Shown here piece after piece: positions 36,511 through 45,591 of a stretch of 53,599 nucleotides of DNA. Source of the stretch: Mycobacteriales bacterium (lineage in GTDB: Bacteria > Actinomycetota > Actinomycetes > JAFAQI01 > DASSKL01). The stretch spans positions 1-53,599 of the forward strand of contig DASSKL010000084.1 in assembly GCA_035690485.1 (NCBI GenBank), in the 5' to 3' direction. Every line of letters starts with the position of its first letter. The first letter of the stretch is position 1. A program made the translations under genes and the position numbers. Under the pieces are notes generated by a model. That model was not told the origin of the DNA, did not search any database, and was given only the letters and a program-made list of their open reading frames with translations.

Positions 36511-38457
36511 ATGGACGCTGTGAGCAACGTCGTGAGTCATGCTGCGCCGTACGCCGCCGCGCACGGGATCTACGACCTCACCGTCGTACTCATCCTGCTG
36601 CCGATCGTCAGTGCCGCGGTGCTGCTGCTGTCGGGCCGTCGCGGTGACAGCTGGGGCCACCGGCTCGGCGTGGCCGCTCCGCTCGGCTCTTTCGTCATCG
36701 CCCTGGTGCTGCTGGTGTCGCTGCTCGGCGAATCGGCGCACCACCGGCAGTTCGACCAGATGCTCTTCCACTGGATCCCCAGCGGCTCGCTGCACGTCGA
36801 TGCGGCGCTGCTGCTCGACCCGCTGTCGATGTGCTTCGTGCTGCTCATCACCGGCGTGGGCTCGCTGATCCACATCTACTCGGTCGGCTACATGGCCGAC
36901 GACCCCAACCGCAAGCGGTTCTTCGCCTACCTCAACCTGTTCGTCGCGGTGATGCTCCTGCTGGTGCTCGCCGACAACTACCTGCTGCTCTACGTCGGCT
37001 GGGAGGGCGTCGGCCTCGCGTCGTACCTGCTCATCGGCTTCTGGCACTACAAGCCGACCGCGGCGACCGCGGCCAAGAAGGCGTTCGTCGTCAACCGCGT
37101 CGGCGACATGGGCCTGTCGATCGCCATCATGCTGTTCTTCGCCGACTTCGGTTCGGTCAGCTTCAGCGACATCTTCCAGGCTGCCGGGCACACGCACCAG
37201 ACCACGCTCACCGCGGTCGGCTTCCTGCTGCTGCTCGCCGGCTGCGCCAAGTCGGCGCAGTTCCCGCTGCACACCTGGCTCGCTGACGCGATGGAGGGCC
37301 CGACCCCCGTCTCGGCGCTGATCCACGCGGCGACGATGGTCACCGCGGGTGTCTACCTGATCGCCCGGTCCAACCCGATCTTCGACGGCGCACCCGACGC
37401 GCGGATGGCGGTGGCCGCGGTCGGCGCCCTGACGCTCGTCATCGGTGCGCTGATCGGCCTGGCCTACGACGACATCAAGCGGGTCCTCGCGATGTCGACG
37501 ATCAGCCAGATCGGCTACATGTTCCTCGCTGTCGGCCTCGGCCCCATCGGCTACGTCTGGGGCATCTTCCACCTGCTGACCCACGGCTTCTTCAAGGCCA
37601 ACATGTTCCTGGGCTCCGGCTCGGTCATGCACGCCATGAACGACCAGGTCGACATGAGACGTTACGGCGGGCTGCGCAAGGTCATGCCGGTCACGTTCGT
37701 GACGTTCGGCATGGGCTACCTCGCGATCATCGGATTCCCGGGCTTCGCGGGATTCTTCTCCAAGGACAAGATCATCGAGTCGGCGTTCGACCTCGGCGGG
37801 GTCGAGGGCCTGGCACTCGGGTCGGTCGCGCTGCTCGGCGTCTTCCTCACCGCGTGCTACATGACGCGGCTGATGATCATGACGTTCTTCGGCGAGCGCC
37901 GCTGGACCGACGACGTGCACCCGCACGAGTCGCCGAAGGTGATGACCGTGCCGATGGCGATCCTCGCGGCCGGTTCGGCGCTGGCCGGCGGGGTGCTGCT
38001 CATCGGCAACGGCCTGTCCGACTGGCTCGAGCCCGTGCTCGGCAAGCCCGCCGAGCAGGGCCTGCACACGATGTCGCCCTGGGTGCTGACCGTGCTGTCG
38101 CTGGCGTCGATGCTCGGCGGCATCGCGGCGGCCTACTGGCGGGTCTACCTGCGGCCGGTGCCGACCACCGCGCCGGTCGCAGTCAGCGGCGCCACGGTGG
38201 CTGCCCGCCGCGGCCTCTACTTCGACGCGTTCAACGAGTCGGTGATCATGCGGCCCGGCCAGTACCTCACCCGGGCGCTGGTGTTCTTCGACGGGCGCGG
38301 CATCGACGGTGCGGTCAACGGCACCGCCGCGCTGATCGGCGGCACGTCGTCACGCAGCCGGCGCATCCAGAACGGCTTCGTCCGCTCCTACGCGCTGTCG
38401 ATGCTCGGCGGCGCGATCGGCATCGCGGCCGCCCTGATCCTCGTGACGGTGGGCTGA
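36511..38457 (+). CDS. nuoL: NADH-quinone oxidoreductase subunit L
   Basis: 648 residues. The largest antiporter-like proton-pumping subunit, with [53 protein letters not shown] and [22 protein letters not shown], followed by the C-terminal part that in complex I forms the lateral helix. The ATG at 36511 lies 5 nt after nuoK. The first 25 residues are alanine-rich and variable. Confidence 0.98.
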   Translation: MDAVSNVVSHAAPYAAAHGIYDLTVVLILLPIVSAAVLLLSGRRGDSWGHRLGVAAPLGSFVIALVLLVSLLGESAHHRQFDQMLFHWIPSGSLHVDAALLLDPLSMCFVLLITGVGSLIHIYSVGYMADDPNRKRFFAYLNLFVAVMLLLVLADNYLLLYVGWEGVGLASYLLIGFWHYKPTAATAAKKAFVVNRVGDMGLSIAIMLFFADFGSVSFSDIFQAAGHTHQTTLTAVGFLLLLAGCAKSAQFPLHTWLADAMEGPTPVSALIHAATMVTAGVYLIARSNPIFDGAPDARMAVAAVGALTLVIGALIGLAYDDIKRVLAMSTISQIGYMFLAVGLGPIGYVWGIFHLLTHGFFKANMFLGSGSVMHAMNDQVDMRRYGGLRKVMPVTFVTFGMGYLAIIGFPGFAGFFSKDKIIESAFDLGGVEGLALGSVALLGVFLTACYMTRLMIMTFFGERRWTDDVHPHESPKVMTVPMAILAAGSALAGGVLLIGNGLSDWLEPVLGKPAEQGLHTMSPWVLTVLSLASMLGGIAAAYWRVYLRPVPTTAPVAVSGATVAARRGLYFDAFNESVIMRPGQYLTRALVFFDGRGIDGAVNGTAALIGGTSSRSRRIQNGFVRSYALSMLGGAIGIAAALILVTVG

Positions 38458-38458
38458 C

Positions 38459-40024
38459 ATGGGCGGCCTGACGAGTGCTACCAGCGGCGGCTTCTCCTGG
38501 CTGACCCTGCTCGGCGGCCTGCCGCTGCTCGGTGTCGTGGCCATCCTCTTCCTGCCCAAGGACCGGCCGCAGCTGGTCAAGCTGACCGCCCTGGTGACCG
38601 CGATCGTGACGTTCGTCGTCGACGTCTGGATGAGTGCGCTGTTCCACACCGGCGGCGCGCTGTTCCAGTACGTCACCAAGAAGACGTGGATCGCCAGCTG
38701 GGGCGTGCACTACGAGCTCGGCGCCGACGGCATCGCGCTCGTGCTGATCGGCCTGACCACGCTGCTCGTCCCGATCGTCATCCTGGCCTCGTGGGACCAG
38801 CGGGAGCTGGGCCGGCGCAGCCCGACGACGTACTTCGTCATGATCCTGCTGCTCGAGACGCTGATGATCGGCGCCTTCGCGTCGCTGGACGTGTTCCTCT
38901 TCTACATCTTCTTCGAAGCCATGCTCGTGCCGATGTACTTCATCATCGGCAGCCCCGGGAGCGCCAAGAGCTCCTACGCCGCGGTGAACTTCCTGCTCTA
39001 CAGCCTGCTCGGCGGGCTGCTGATGCTCGCGTCGGTCATCGGCCTCTACGTCGCGGCAGCACAGCACCTGCCCGGCGGCGGCACCTTCGACTACACCGAG
39101 CTGCTCCAGGTCCACAACCACATCTCGCCGACGCTGCAGGGGTGGCTGTTCGCCGGCTTCATGATCGCCTTCGCCATCAAGGCGCCGCTGTGGCCGTTGC
39201 ACACCTGGCTGCCCGACGCGGCCGACGAGGCACCGACCGGCGGCGCCGTGCTGCTCGTCGGCGTCATGGACAAGGTCGGCACCTTCGGCATGATCCGCTA
39301 CTGCCTGCCGCTGTTCCCCCATGCCGCCTCCACGTGGGGGCCGGTCATCTGCGGGTTCGCCGTGGTCAGCATCTTGTACGGCGCACTGCTCGCGATCGGT
39401 CAGCGCGACCTCAAGCGGCTGATTGCTTACACCTCGGTGTCGCACTTCGGCTTCATCGTGTTCGGCATCTTCGCCTTCACCCAGCAGGGCGGCGCCGGGG
39501 CGACGCTCTACATGGTCAACCACGGCTTCTCGACGGCCGGGCTGTTCCTCATCGTCGGCTTCATGGCGACCCGCCGTGGCAGCAACCTCATCGAGGACTA
39601 CGGCGGCATGGGCAAGGTCGCGCCGTGGCTCGCCGGCGTGTTCCTCGTCGCCGGTCTGTCGAGCCTCGCGCTGCCCGGGCTCAACAGCTTCGTCAGCGAG
39701 ATCATGGTCTTCATCGGGACGTTCCTGACGCACCGTGCGCTCGCCGTTGCGGCCGTGTTCGGCATCGTGCTCGCGTCGCTCTACATCCTGATCATGTACC
39801 AACGCACGATGCACGGGCCGGTGCGCCAGGGCGTCGAGGGAGCCCGCGACCTCACCCGTCGCGAGGCCTGGGTGATCGCGCCGGTGATCGGGCTCATCAT
39901 CGCGCTCGGCTTCTACCCGAAGCCGCTGCTCGACGCGATCAACCCGGCGGTCGCCCAGACCCTGCACCTGACGGGCGTGCGTGACCATCAACCGTCCGTC
40001 GCGTCCCCGGAGGAGCAGCCGTGA
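38459..40024 (+). CDS. nuoM: NADH-quinone oxidoreductase subunit M
   Basis: 521 residues. The second antiporter-like subunit. The pumping helices carry FIFFEAMLVPMYFIIG (conserved Glu), FAIKAPLWPLHTWLPDAADEAPTGGAVLLVGVMDKVG, and LIAYTSVSHFGFIVFG. The ATG is one base after the nuoL stop. The nuoN GTG overlaps its stop. Confidence 0.98.
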   Translation: MGGLTSATSGGFSWLTLLGGLPLLGVVAILFLPKDRPQLVKLTALVTAIVTFVVDVWMSALFHTGGALFQYVTKKTWIASWGVHYELGADGIALVLIGLTTLLVPIVILASWDQRELGRRSPTTYFVMILLLETLMIGAFASLDVFLFYIFFEAMLVPMYFIIGSPGSAKSSYAAVNFLLYSLLGGLLMLASVIGLYVAAAQHLPGGGTFDYTELLQVHNHISPTLQGWLFAGFMIAFAIKAPLWPLHTWLPDAADEAPTGGAVLLVGVMDKVGTFGMIRYCLPLFPHAASTWGPVICGFAVVSILYGALLAIGQRDLKRLIAYTSVSHFGFIVFGIFAFTQQGGAGATLYMVNHGFSTAGLFLIVGFMATRRGSNLIEDYGGMGKVAPWLAGVFLVAGLSSLALPGLNSFVSEIMVFIGTFLTHRALAVAAVFGIVLASLYILIMYQRTMHGPVRQGVEGARDLTRREAWVIAPVIGLIIALGFYPKPLLDAINPAVAQTLHLTGVRDHQPSVASPEEQP

Positions 40025-41589
40025 GCGGCGCCTCGACCCTGCTGCTGGCCGCGCCGCAGTTCCACACGCCGAACATCAACTACTTCGCGATCTCGCCGAT
40101 CCTCATCGTCCTCGGCATGGCCGCGGTGGGCGTGCTCGTCGAGGCGTTCGCGCCGGCGGCGCAGCGCTGGCTGCTCGAGGTCGTGGTCAGCCTCACCGGC
40201 CTCGTCGGCGCGCTGATCGCGACGATCGTCATCGCCGACAGCGGGGTCTACCTGACCGCGCGTGACGCGGTCGCCGTCGACGGCCCCTCGCTCTACCTGT
40301 GGGGCACGATCCTCGTGATCTCCATCGCCTCCGTGCTGCTCGTCGCCGAGCGTTCCGCCGCGATGGGCGGGTCGGCGTTCACCCCGGCGGCCTCCCAGCT
40401 ACCCGGCTCGGTGGGGGAGCGCACGCTCGCCGCCGGTGGGCGCATGCAGACCGAGGTCTTCCCGCTGTTCCTGCTCGCGGTCGGTGGCATGCTGCTGTTC
40501 CCCGCCTCCAACTCGCTGCTCCTGATGTTCGTCGCCCTCGAGGTGCTCTCCCTCCCGCTCTACCTGATGTGCGGGCTGGCCCGGCGCCGGCGGCTGCTCA
40601 GCCAGGAAGCGGCCCTGAAGTACTTCCTGCTCGGCGCCTTCTCGTCGGCCTTCTTCCTCTACGGCCTGGCGCTGCTCTACGGCTACGCCAACACCGATCT
40701 GCTGAGCGGCATCCACGACGCCGTGCAGACCGCCGCGCAGAACGACTCGCTGCTCTACCTCGGGCTCGGACTGCTCGGCATGGGCCTGCTGTTCAAGGTC
40801 GGCGCCGCGCCGTTCCAGGTCTGGATCCCCGACGTCTACCACGGTGCGCCCACGCCGATCACGGCGTTCATGGCTGCGGCGACGAAGGTCGCCGCGTTCG
40901 GCGCGCTGCTGCGGGTGCTCTACGTCGGCTTCGGCCCGCTGACCTGGGACTGGCGCCCGATCCTGTGGGCCGTCGCGATCCTCACGATGATCATCGGCGC
41001 GGTGTTCGCGGTGACGCAGCAGGACCTCAAGCGGATGCTCGCCTACTCCTCCATCGCGCACGCCGGGTTCGTGCTGGTCGGCGTCATCGCCGCGAGCAGC
41101 CGCGGGCTGTCGGGCTCGCTGTTCTACCTGCTGACCTACGGCGTTACCACGGTGGGCGCGTTCGGCATCCTTGCCCTCGTCCGCGACGCCGACGGCGAGG
41201 CGACCCACCTGTCGCGCTGGGCGGGCCTGGGCAAGCGGGCCCCGCTGCTCGCCGGCGTGGTCACGCTGTTCCTGCTGTCGCTCGCCGGCATCCCGCTCAC
41301 CAGCGGCTTTGCGGGCAAGTACGCCGTGTTCCTGGCCGGCATCGACGGCGGCGCCACGCCGGTGGTCATCGTCGCCCTGGTGATGAGCGCGGTGACGGCG
41401 TTCTTCTACATCCGCGTCATCGTGCTGATGTACTTCTCCGATCCCGTGGCCGTCGGCCCGACGATCGTGCTCCCGGGTGTGTTCACCGCCGTGGCGCTGG
41501 CAATGGCGGTCGCGGTTACCGTGGTGCTGGGCGTCTACCCCGACCCGTTCCTGCACCTCGCCCGCGACGCCGTACCGTTCGTCCGCTGA
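40021..41589 (+). CDS. nuoN: NADH-quinone oxidoreductase subunit N
   Basis: 522 residues. The third antiporter-like subunit, with FVALEVLSLPLYLMCGLARR (conserved Glu), LFKVGAAPFQVWIPDVYHGAPTPITAFMAAATKVAAF and KRMLAYSSIAHAGFVLVG. GTGA overlap with nuoM. It completes nuoA-N, with no subunit missing or duplicated. Confidence 0.98.
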   Translation: MSGASTLLLAAPQFHTPNINYFAISPILIVLGMAAVGVLVEAFAPAAQRWLLEVVVSLTGLVGALIATIVIADSGVYLTARDAVAVDGPSLYLWGTILVISIASVLLVAERSAAMGGSAFTPAASQLPGSVGERTLAAGGRMQTEVFPLFLLAVGGMLLFPASNSLLLMFVALEVLSLPLYLMCGLARRRRLLSQEAALKYFLLGAFSSAFFLYGLALLYGYANTDLLSGIHDAVQTAAQNDSLLYLGLGLLGMGLLFKVGAAPFQVWIPDVYHGAPTPITAFMAAATKVAAFGALLRVLYVGFGPLTWDWRPILWAVAILTMIIGAVFAVTQQDLKRMLAYSSIAHAGFVLVGVIAASSRGLSGSLFYLLTYGVTTVGAFGILALVRDADGEATHLSRWAGLGKRAPLLAGVVTLFLLSLAGIPLTSGFAGKYAVFLAGIDGGATPVVIVALVMSAVTAFFYIRVIVLMYFSDPVAVGPTIVLPGVFTAVALAMAVAVTVVLGVYPDPFLHLARDAVPFVR

Positions 41590-41622
41590 CAGCCCGCGCT
41601 GTCACCCACCGCCAGGAGACCC

Positions 41623-42618
41623 GTGTCGTCCAGCCTGTTCGGGATCGACACCGTCGACGCCGCGTTGCGGCGCGACCTGCAGGAGGGCCTCGACGCGGTC
41701 GAGGTCCAGCTGCTCGCCTCGACGCGGAGCGACTACCCGTTCGTGACCGAGACGTCGCGGCACCTGGTCAACGCCGGCGGCAAGCGCTTCCGCCCGCTGC
41801 TCGTGCTGCTCGCGGCGCAGTTCGGTGACCCCACGGCCAGCGGGGTGGTGCCGGCGGCGGTCGTCGTCGAGCTGACCCACCTGGCGACGCTCTACCACGA
41901 CGACGTGATGGACGAGGCCGACGTACGCCGCGGAGCCCCGAGCGCCAACTCCCGCTGGACCAACACGATCGCGATCCTCACCGGCGACTTCCTCTTCGCC
42001 CGCGCCTCCGACATCCTCGCCGACCTCGGACCCGAGGCGGTGCGGATCCAGGCGCAGACATTCGAGCGGCTCTGCGAGGGGCAGATCCGCGAGACGGTCG
42101 GCCCCGAGTCGGGCGTCGACCCGGTCGCGCACTACCTGCGCGTCGTCGGCGACAAGACCGGCTCGCTCATCGCGACGTCGGGTCGCTTCGGTGGCATGAT
42201 GGCCGGCGCCGACCCGCAGGTGACCGACCTGCTGACCAGGTTCGGCGAGCAGATCGGCGTGGCCTTCCAGCTCTCCGACGACCTCATCGACGTGGCCAGC
42301 GAGAGCACAGAGAGCGGCAAGACGCCGGGCACCGACCTGCGCGAGGGCGTGCGCACGCTGCCGGTGCTGCTCGCGCTCCGACCCGACAGCGGCATCGACC
42401 CGCAGCTGCGCGACCTGCTCGACGGCGATCTGACCGACGACGGCCGGCTCGCCGACGTCCTGGCCCTGCTGCGGCCGCACCCGGTCATGGCCGAGGCGCG
42501 CAAGGCCCTCGAGCAGTGGGCCGACGACGCCCGAGCGACGTTGGCCCCGCTGCCCGCCGGCCCGGCCCGGCACGCGCTCGAGTCGCTCTGCGACTACGTC
42601 GTCGCTCGCACCGGCTGA
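41623..42618 (+). CDS. Long-chain polyprenyl diphosphate synthase
   Basis: 331 residues. It condenses isopentenyl diphosphate onto an allylic starter. The first aspartate-rich motif is in YHDDVMDEADVRRG (about residue 92) and the second in FQLSDDLIDVAS. GGKRFRPLL also matches. Following nuoN by 33 nt with a CAGGAG ribosome site, it probably makes the menaquinone side chain, whose partial saturation would fall to the MenJ-like enzyme at the start of the same operon. Chain length cannot be fixed by eye. Its last 25 nt overlap the convergent GDPD gene. Confidence 0.93.
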   Translation: MSSSLFGIDTVDAALRRDLQEGLDAVEVQLLASTRSDYPFVTETSRHLVNAGGKRFRPLLVLLAAQFGDPTASGVVPAAVVVELTHLATLYHDDVMDEADVRRGAPSANSRWTNTIAILTGDFLFARASDILADLGPEAVRIQAQTFERLCEGQIRETVGPESGVDPVAHYLRVVGDKTGSLIATSGRFGGMMAGADPQVTDLLTRFGEQIGVAFQLSDDLIDVASESTESGKTPGTDLREGVRTLPVLLALRPDSGIDPQLRDLLDGDLTDDGRLADVLALLRPHPVMAEARKALEQWADDARATLAPLPAGPARHALESLCDYVVARTG

Positions 42619-43274
42619 CCGTCGGTCGCTGCGGCCAGCAGCCACGGCCAGTCGGTGTAGATCCCGTCGAGGCCGACCTGCTCGGCGCGGCGCCGGGTGC
42701 GCCGCGACAGCACTCGCCAGCCGAACGCCATCAGCTCGGCGTCGTGACACGTCTCGACGGTGTCCGCCGTCCAGCACCGGGCCGGAGCGTTCAGCACGTC
42801 GATGCCGCCGGCCGCCAGCCGGGTCGCGTGCGCGGGCAGGTCGTCCGGGAGCTGCGGCACCGAGTGGGCGAGCCGGAAGCCGTCGCCGTGCGTCGTACGC
42901 CACTGCACTGCCGCCTCCCACGACTCGGTCACCAGCCAGAGCCGGTGGGTGGCGTCGTAGTCCCCGGCGACGGCCAGCACGGCGGGGATCGCCGCGTCGT
43001 CCCGCACGTCGAGGCTCAGCTCGTAGTCCGTGCCGCAGCCCTCGTAGAGGTCGGCGAGCGACGGGACCCATCGCGGCAGCCGCGCGCGGGTGCGCCGGGC
43101 GATCGTGAGCCCGGTGATCGTGCGGGCGCCGTGCGCGAGCACGGGCACACCGTCCGCGGTCACCCGCACGTCCGATTCGAGCCCGACCGCGCCGTTGCGC
43201 AGGCCCAGCCGGAACGCGCGCACGGTGTTCTCCAACGAGAGCGACCGCGCGCCCCGGTGGGCGAACACCAGCAC
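42594..43274 (-). CDS. Glycerophosphodiester phosphodiesterase family protein
   Basis: 226 residues, short for the family. The N terminus has AHRGARSLSLENTVRAF (first catalytic His), and ESDVRVTADGVPVLAH gives the metal-binding Glu-x-Asp and second His, but the usual HD pair reads HG. Probably a soluble phosphodiesterase acting on glycerophosphodiesters or a similar phosphate diester. The GTG start at 43274 is 3 nt after the AtuA-family stop, so the two genes form an operon. The stop lies inside the convergent polyprenyl synthase gene. Confidence 0.85.
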   Translation of the reverse strand: MLVFAHRGARSLSLENTVRAFRLGLRNGAVGLESDVRVTADGVPVLAHGARTITGLTIARRTRARLPRWVPSLADLYEGCGTDYELSLDVRDDAAIPAVLAVAGDYDATHRLWLVTESWEAAVQWRTTHGDGFRLAHSVPQLPDDLPAHATRLAAGGIDVLNAPARCWTADTVETCHDAELMAFGWRVLSRRTRRRAEQVGLDGIYTDWPWLLAAATDGQPVRATT

Positions 43275-43277
43275 CGG

Positions 43278-45017
43278 TCAGTCCTCGAGCAGCGCGACCG
43301 GCAGGTCGACGTGGCGGGCCCGCAGCCACTCGCCCAGACCCTTCGCCTGCGGGTCCTGCCGGGTCGAGGCGGCGACGCCCGCACCGAGCAGGCCGTGCAG
43401 CACGAAGTTGAGGGCGCGGATGTTCGGCAGCTCGTGCCGTTCGACCTCGAGGTCCTTTGCCTCCGGCAGCAGTGTGCGCAGCGCGTCGACGGTCAGGTGC
43501 TCGGCCAGCCAGCCATAGCCCGCGTCGCTGCGCGCCCACACCCCGAGGTTCGCGTTGCCTCCCTTGTCGCCCGAGCGGGCCCCGAATGCCGCGCCCAGGG
43601 CCACCCGGCGGGTCGCGCCACCCGGCGCGGCTGCCGCGGGCGCCGCCGCCACGGCCGCCTCGCCGCCGGCCGCGAGCGTGGGCGGCACCTCGACGGTGCG
43701 GCCGTCGTCGAGGACCACCCGCTGCGACACCGTCGCGGCCGGCACGAGCGCCGGCCAGTAGACGCCGTAGGCAGACCCGTCACCGGGCGGTCCCGTCATG
43801 GTGCAGCCGGGGTACGACGCGAGTGCCAGCTCGACCGCGGTGCTCGAGAACGCCCTGCCGACGAGCGTCGCGTCTGGGTCCTTCACGGTGATCCGCAGCT
43901 GCGCGACGGCGCGCTCGTTGGTCTCGGGATCCTCGTGGTCGGTGCGCGCCAGGCTGACGTCGGACTCTTGCACCCGTGACAGCACCGGCTCGAGCTGGCG
44001 CCGGACCAGCGCGGCCTTCTCCTCGACGTCGAGCCCGGTGAGCAGGAACGTCATCGAGTTGCGGTAGCCACCCAGCAGGTTGATGCAGACCTTCGCCGTC
44101 GACGGCGGCGGTTCGCCGACGACGCCGTGTACGCGCACCCGGTCCGGCCCCTCCTGCATCAGCCGGATCGAGTCGAATCGCGCGGTCGCGTCGGGGCCGA
44201 GGTAACGCGGGCCGCCGATCTCGTAGAGCAGCTGCGCCGTGATGGTGCCCACGCTGACCTGCCCACCGGTGCCGGGGTGCTTGGTGATGACGCTCGACCC
44301 GTCGGCGTGCACCTCCGCCAGCGGGAAGCCGACGTGCTCGACATCGGGCACCTCGGTGAAGAAGGCGTAGTTGCCGCCGGTCGCCTGCCCGCCGCACTCG
44401 AGGATGTGCCCGGCGACGACGGCGCCGGCCAGCGCGTCCCAGTCGTCGCGGGCCCAGCCGTGGTGCCAGGCCGCGGGCCCGACGACGAGCGACGCGTCGG
44501 TCGTGCGGCCGGTGACGACCACGTCGGCGCCTTCGGCGAGCGCGGCCACGATGCCCCACCCGCCGAGGTAGGCATTGGCGGTGACCGGGTCGGCGGCGAG
44601 GGGCGCGCCGGTGTCGAGGTTGGCCAGGTCGACGCCGGCCCCCCGCAGCTCCGGCAGCCTCGGCATCAGGTCGTCACCCTCGACGTGCGCGACCGAGACC
44701 GGGATGCCGAGCCGGGCGGCGAGTCGGCGCACTGCGCTCGCGCAGCCGGCCGGGTTGAGACCGCCGGCGTTCGCGACGATCCGGACCCCCTTGTCGTGTG
44801 CGAGGCCGAGGCACTCCTCGAGCTGGCGGACGAACGTCGACGCGTAGCCCTTGTCGGGATCCTTCAACCGGGTACGGAACAGGATCAGCATCGTGAGCTC
44901 GGCGAGGTAGTCGCCGGTCAACACGTCGAGCTCGCCGCCCCCGAGCATCTCGCGCATGGCGGACAACCGGTCGCCGTAGAAGCCGGAGCAGTTCCCGATC
45001 CGGATCGGCTCGCTCAT
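43278..45017 (-). CDS. AtuA/DUF1446 family protein (acyclic terpene utilisation-like)
   Basis: 579 residues. The N-terminal domain (about 1-450) begins IRIGNCSGFYGDRLSAM and contains NAGGLNPAG, VTGRTTDASLVVGPAAWHHGW and TGGNYAFF, matching the AtuA family. The C-terminal ferredoxin-fold part (about 475-579) has ARSGDKGGNANLGVWAR. In Pseudomonas AtuA lies in a citronellol/geraniol degradation cluster but its reaction is unclear. None of the other atu genes is here; the downstream partner is the GDPD gene. A TAAGGT -10 lies 6 nt before the ATG, supporting this start and leaderless transcription. Confidence 0.85.
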   Translation of the reverse strand: MSEPIRIGNCSGFYGDRLSAMREMLGGGELDVLTGDYLAELTMLILFRTRLKDPDKGYASTFVRQLEECLGLAHDKGVRIVANAGGLNPAGCASAVRRLAARLGIPVSVAHVEGDDLMPRLPELRGAGVDLANLDTGAPLAADPVTANAYLGGWGIVAALAEGADVVVTGRTTDASLVVGPAAWHHGWARDDWDALAGAVVAGHILECGGQATGGNYAFFTEVPDVEHVGFPLAEVHADGSSVITKHPGTGGQVSVGTITAQLLYEIGGPRYLGPDATARFDSIRLMQEGPDRVRVHGVVGEPPPSTAKVCINLLGGYRNSMTFLLTGLDVEEKAALVRRQLEPVLSRVQESDVSLARTDHEDPETNERAVAQLRITVKDPDATLVGRAFSSTAVELALASYPGCTMTGPPGDGSAYGVYWPALVPAATVSQRVVLDDGRTVEVPPTLAAGGEAAVAAAPAAAAPGGATRRVALGAAFGARSGDKGGNANLGVWARSDAGYGWLAEHLTVDALRTLLPEAKDLEVERHELPNIRALNFVLHGLLGAGVAASTRQDPQAKGLGEWLRARHVDLPVALLED

Positions 45018-45023
45018 ATCCGG

Positions 45024-45029
45024 ACCTTA
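45024..45029 (-). promoter_or_regulatory. -10 element of the AtuA-family gene (leaderless)
   Basis: TAAGGT on the minus strand, exactly 6 nt from the ATG at 45017. It lies only 11 bp from the opposing -10 of the Nudix gene, so the two promoters share one 35-bp gap. Confidence 0.5.
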
Positions 45030-45040
45030 ACGCTGCTCCG

Positions 45041-45046
45041 TAGGGT
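45041..45046 (+). promoter_or_regulatory. -10 element of the Nudix gene (leaderless)
   Basis: TAGGGT, exactly 6 nt before GTG 45053. The expected -35 would fall inside or against the divergent promoter. Confidence 0.5.
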
Positions 45047-45052
45047 GGGCGG

Positions 45053-45535
45053 GTGCGATCGAGGACCGCCCGCCGGGCGGAGGCCGCGGCGCTGTCGACC
45101 TACCGCCGGTTGCCGCCGCCCCTGCGGCGCCTGCTGGTCCGCGCCGTCAAGCCGTGCTACACGGTGGGTGCGGTGCTCGTCGTGACGCGTACGCCGCGGG
45201 GTGGGGCCACCGAGGTGCTGCTGGTGCGTCAGCGGCACACGCACGGGTGGGCGCTCCCGGGCGGCCTGCTGGACCGTGGCGAGTCGCCGGCGCAGGCGCT
45301 GGTGCGCGAGCTGCGCGAGGAGCTGCGACTGGAGCTCGACGCCGGCCAGCTGCCGCCTCCCACGGCCAACGTCGACCCGGACCCTCGGCGGGTCGACGTG
45401 GTCTTCCGCTGGGAGGCCGACCTGCCGGACGAGCCGCGCCGCCGCGGACCGGAGATCCTCGAGGTCGGATGGCATCGGCTCGACGCGCTGCCGGCCCTGA
45501 CGGGCCCGACGAGCCAGGTGCTGCAGCTGCGATGA
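45053..45535 (+). CDS. Nudix hydrolase
   Basis: 160 residues. The Nudix box GGLLDRGESPAQALVRELREELRLEL (about 70-95) fits Gx5Ex7REUXEEXGU closely, apart from Leu in place of the second Gly. It hydrolyses a nucleoside diphosphate linked to another group; the substrate is not evident. A basic N-terminal helix of about 35 residues precedes the domain. The start GTG has a -10 at leaderless spacing. A 19-codon ORF links its stop to the next gene. Confidence 0.9.
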   Translation: MRSRTARRAEAAALSTYRRLPPPLRRLLVRAVKPCYTVGAVLVVTRTPRGGATEVLLVRQRHTHGWALPGGLLDRGESPAQALVRELREELRLELDAGQLPPPTANVDPDPRRVDVVFRWEADLPDEPRRRGPEILEVGWHRLDALPALTGPTSQVLQLR

Positions 45536-45591
45536 GCGGGTCGATGCTGCTGGTCGCGCGACCGCACAACGCTGTCTCCGCCACGTCGTGA
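45532..45591 (+). CDS. 19-codon bridging ORF between Nudix and nucleotidyltransferase genes
   Basis: ATG 45532 overlaps the Nudix TGA (ATGA). The frame (MSGSMLLVARPHNAVSATS) stops at a TGA, 45589-45591, overlapping the next gene's GTG 45588 (GTGA). It has the same 60-nt length and the same double-overlap design as the nuoJ/nuoK bridge. The next gene has no ribosome site of its own, which favours re-initiation. Confidence 0.4.
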   Translation: MSGSMLLVARPHNAVSATS

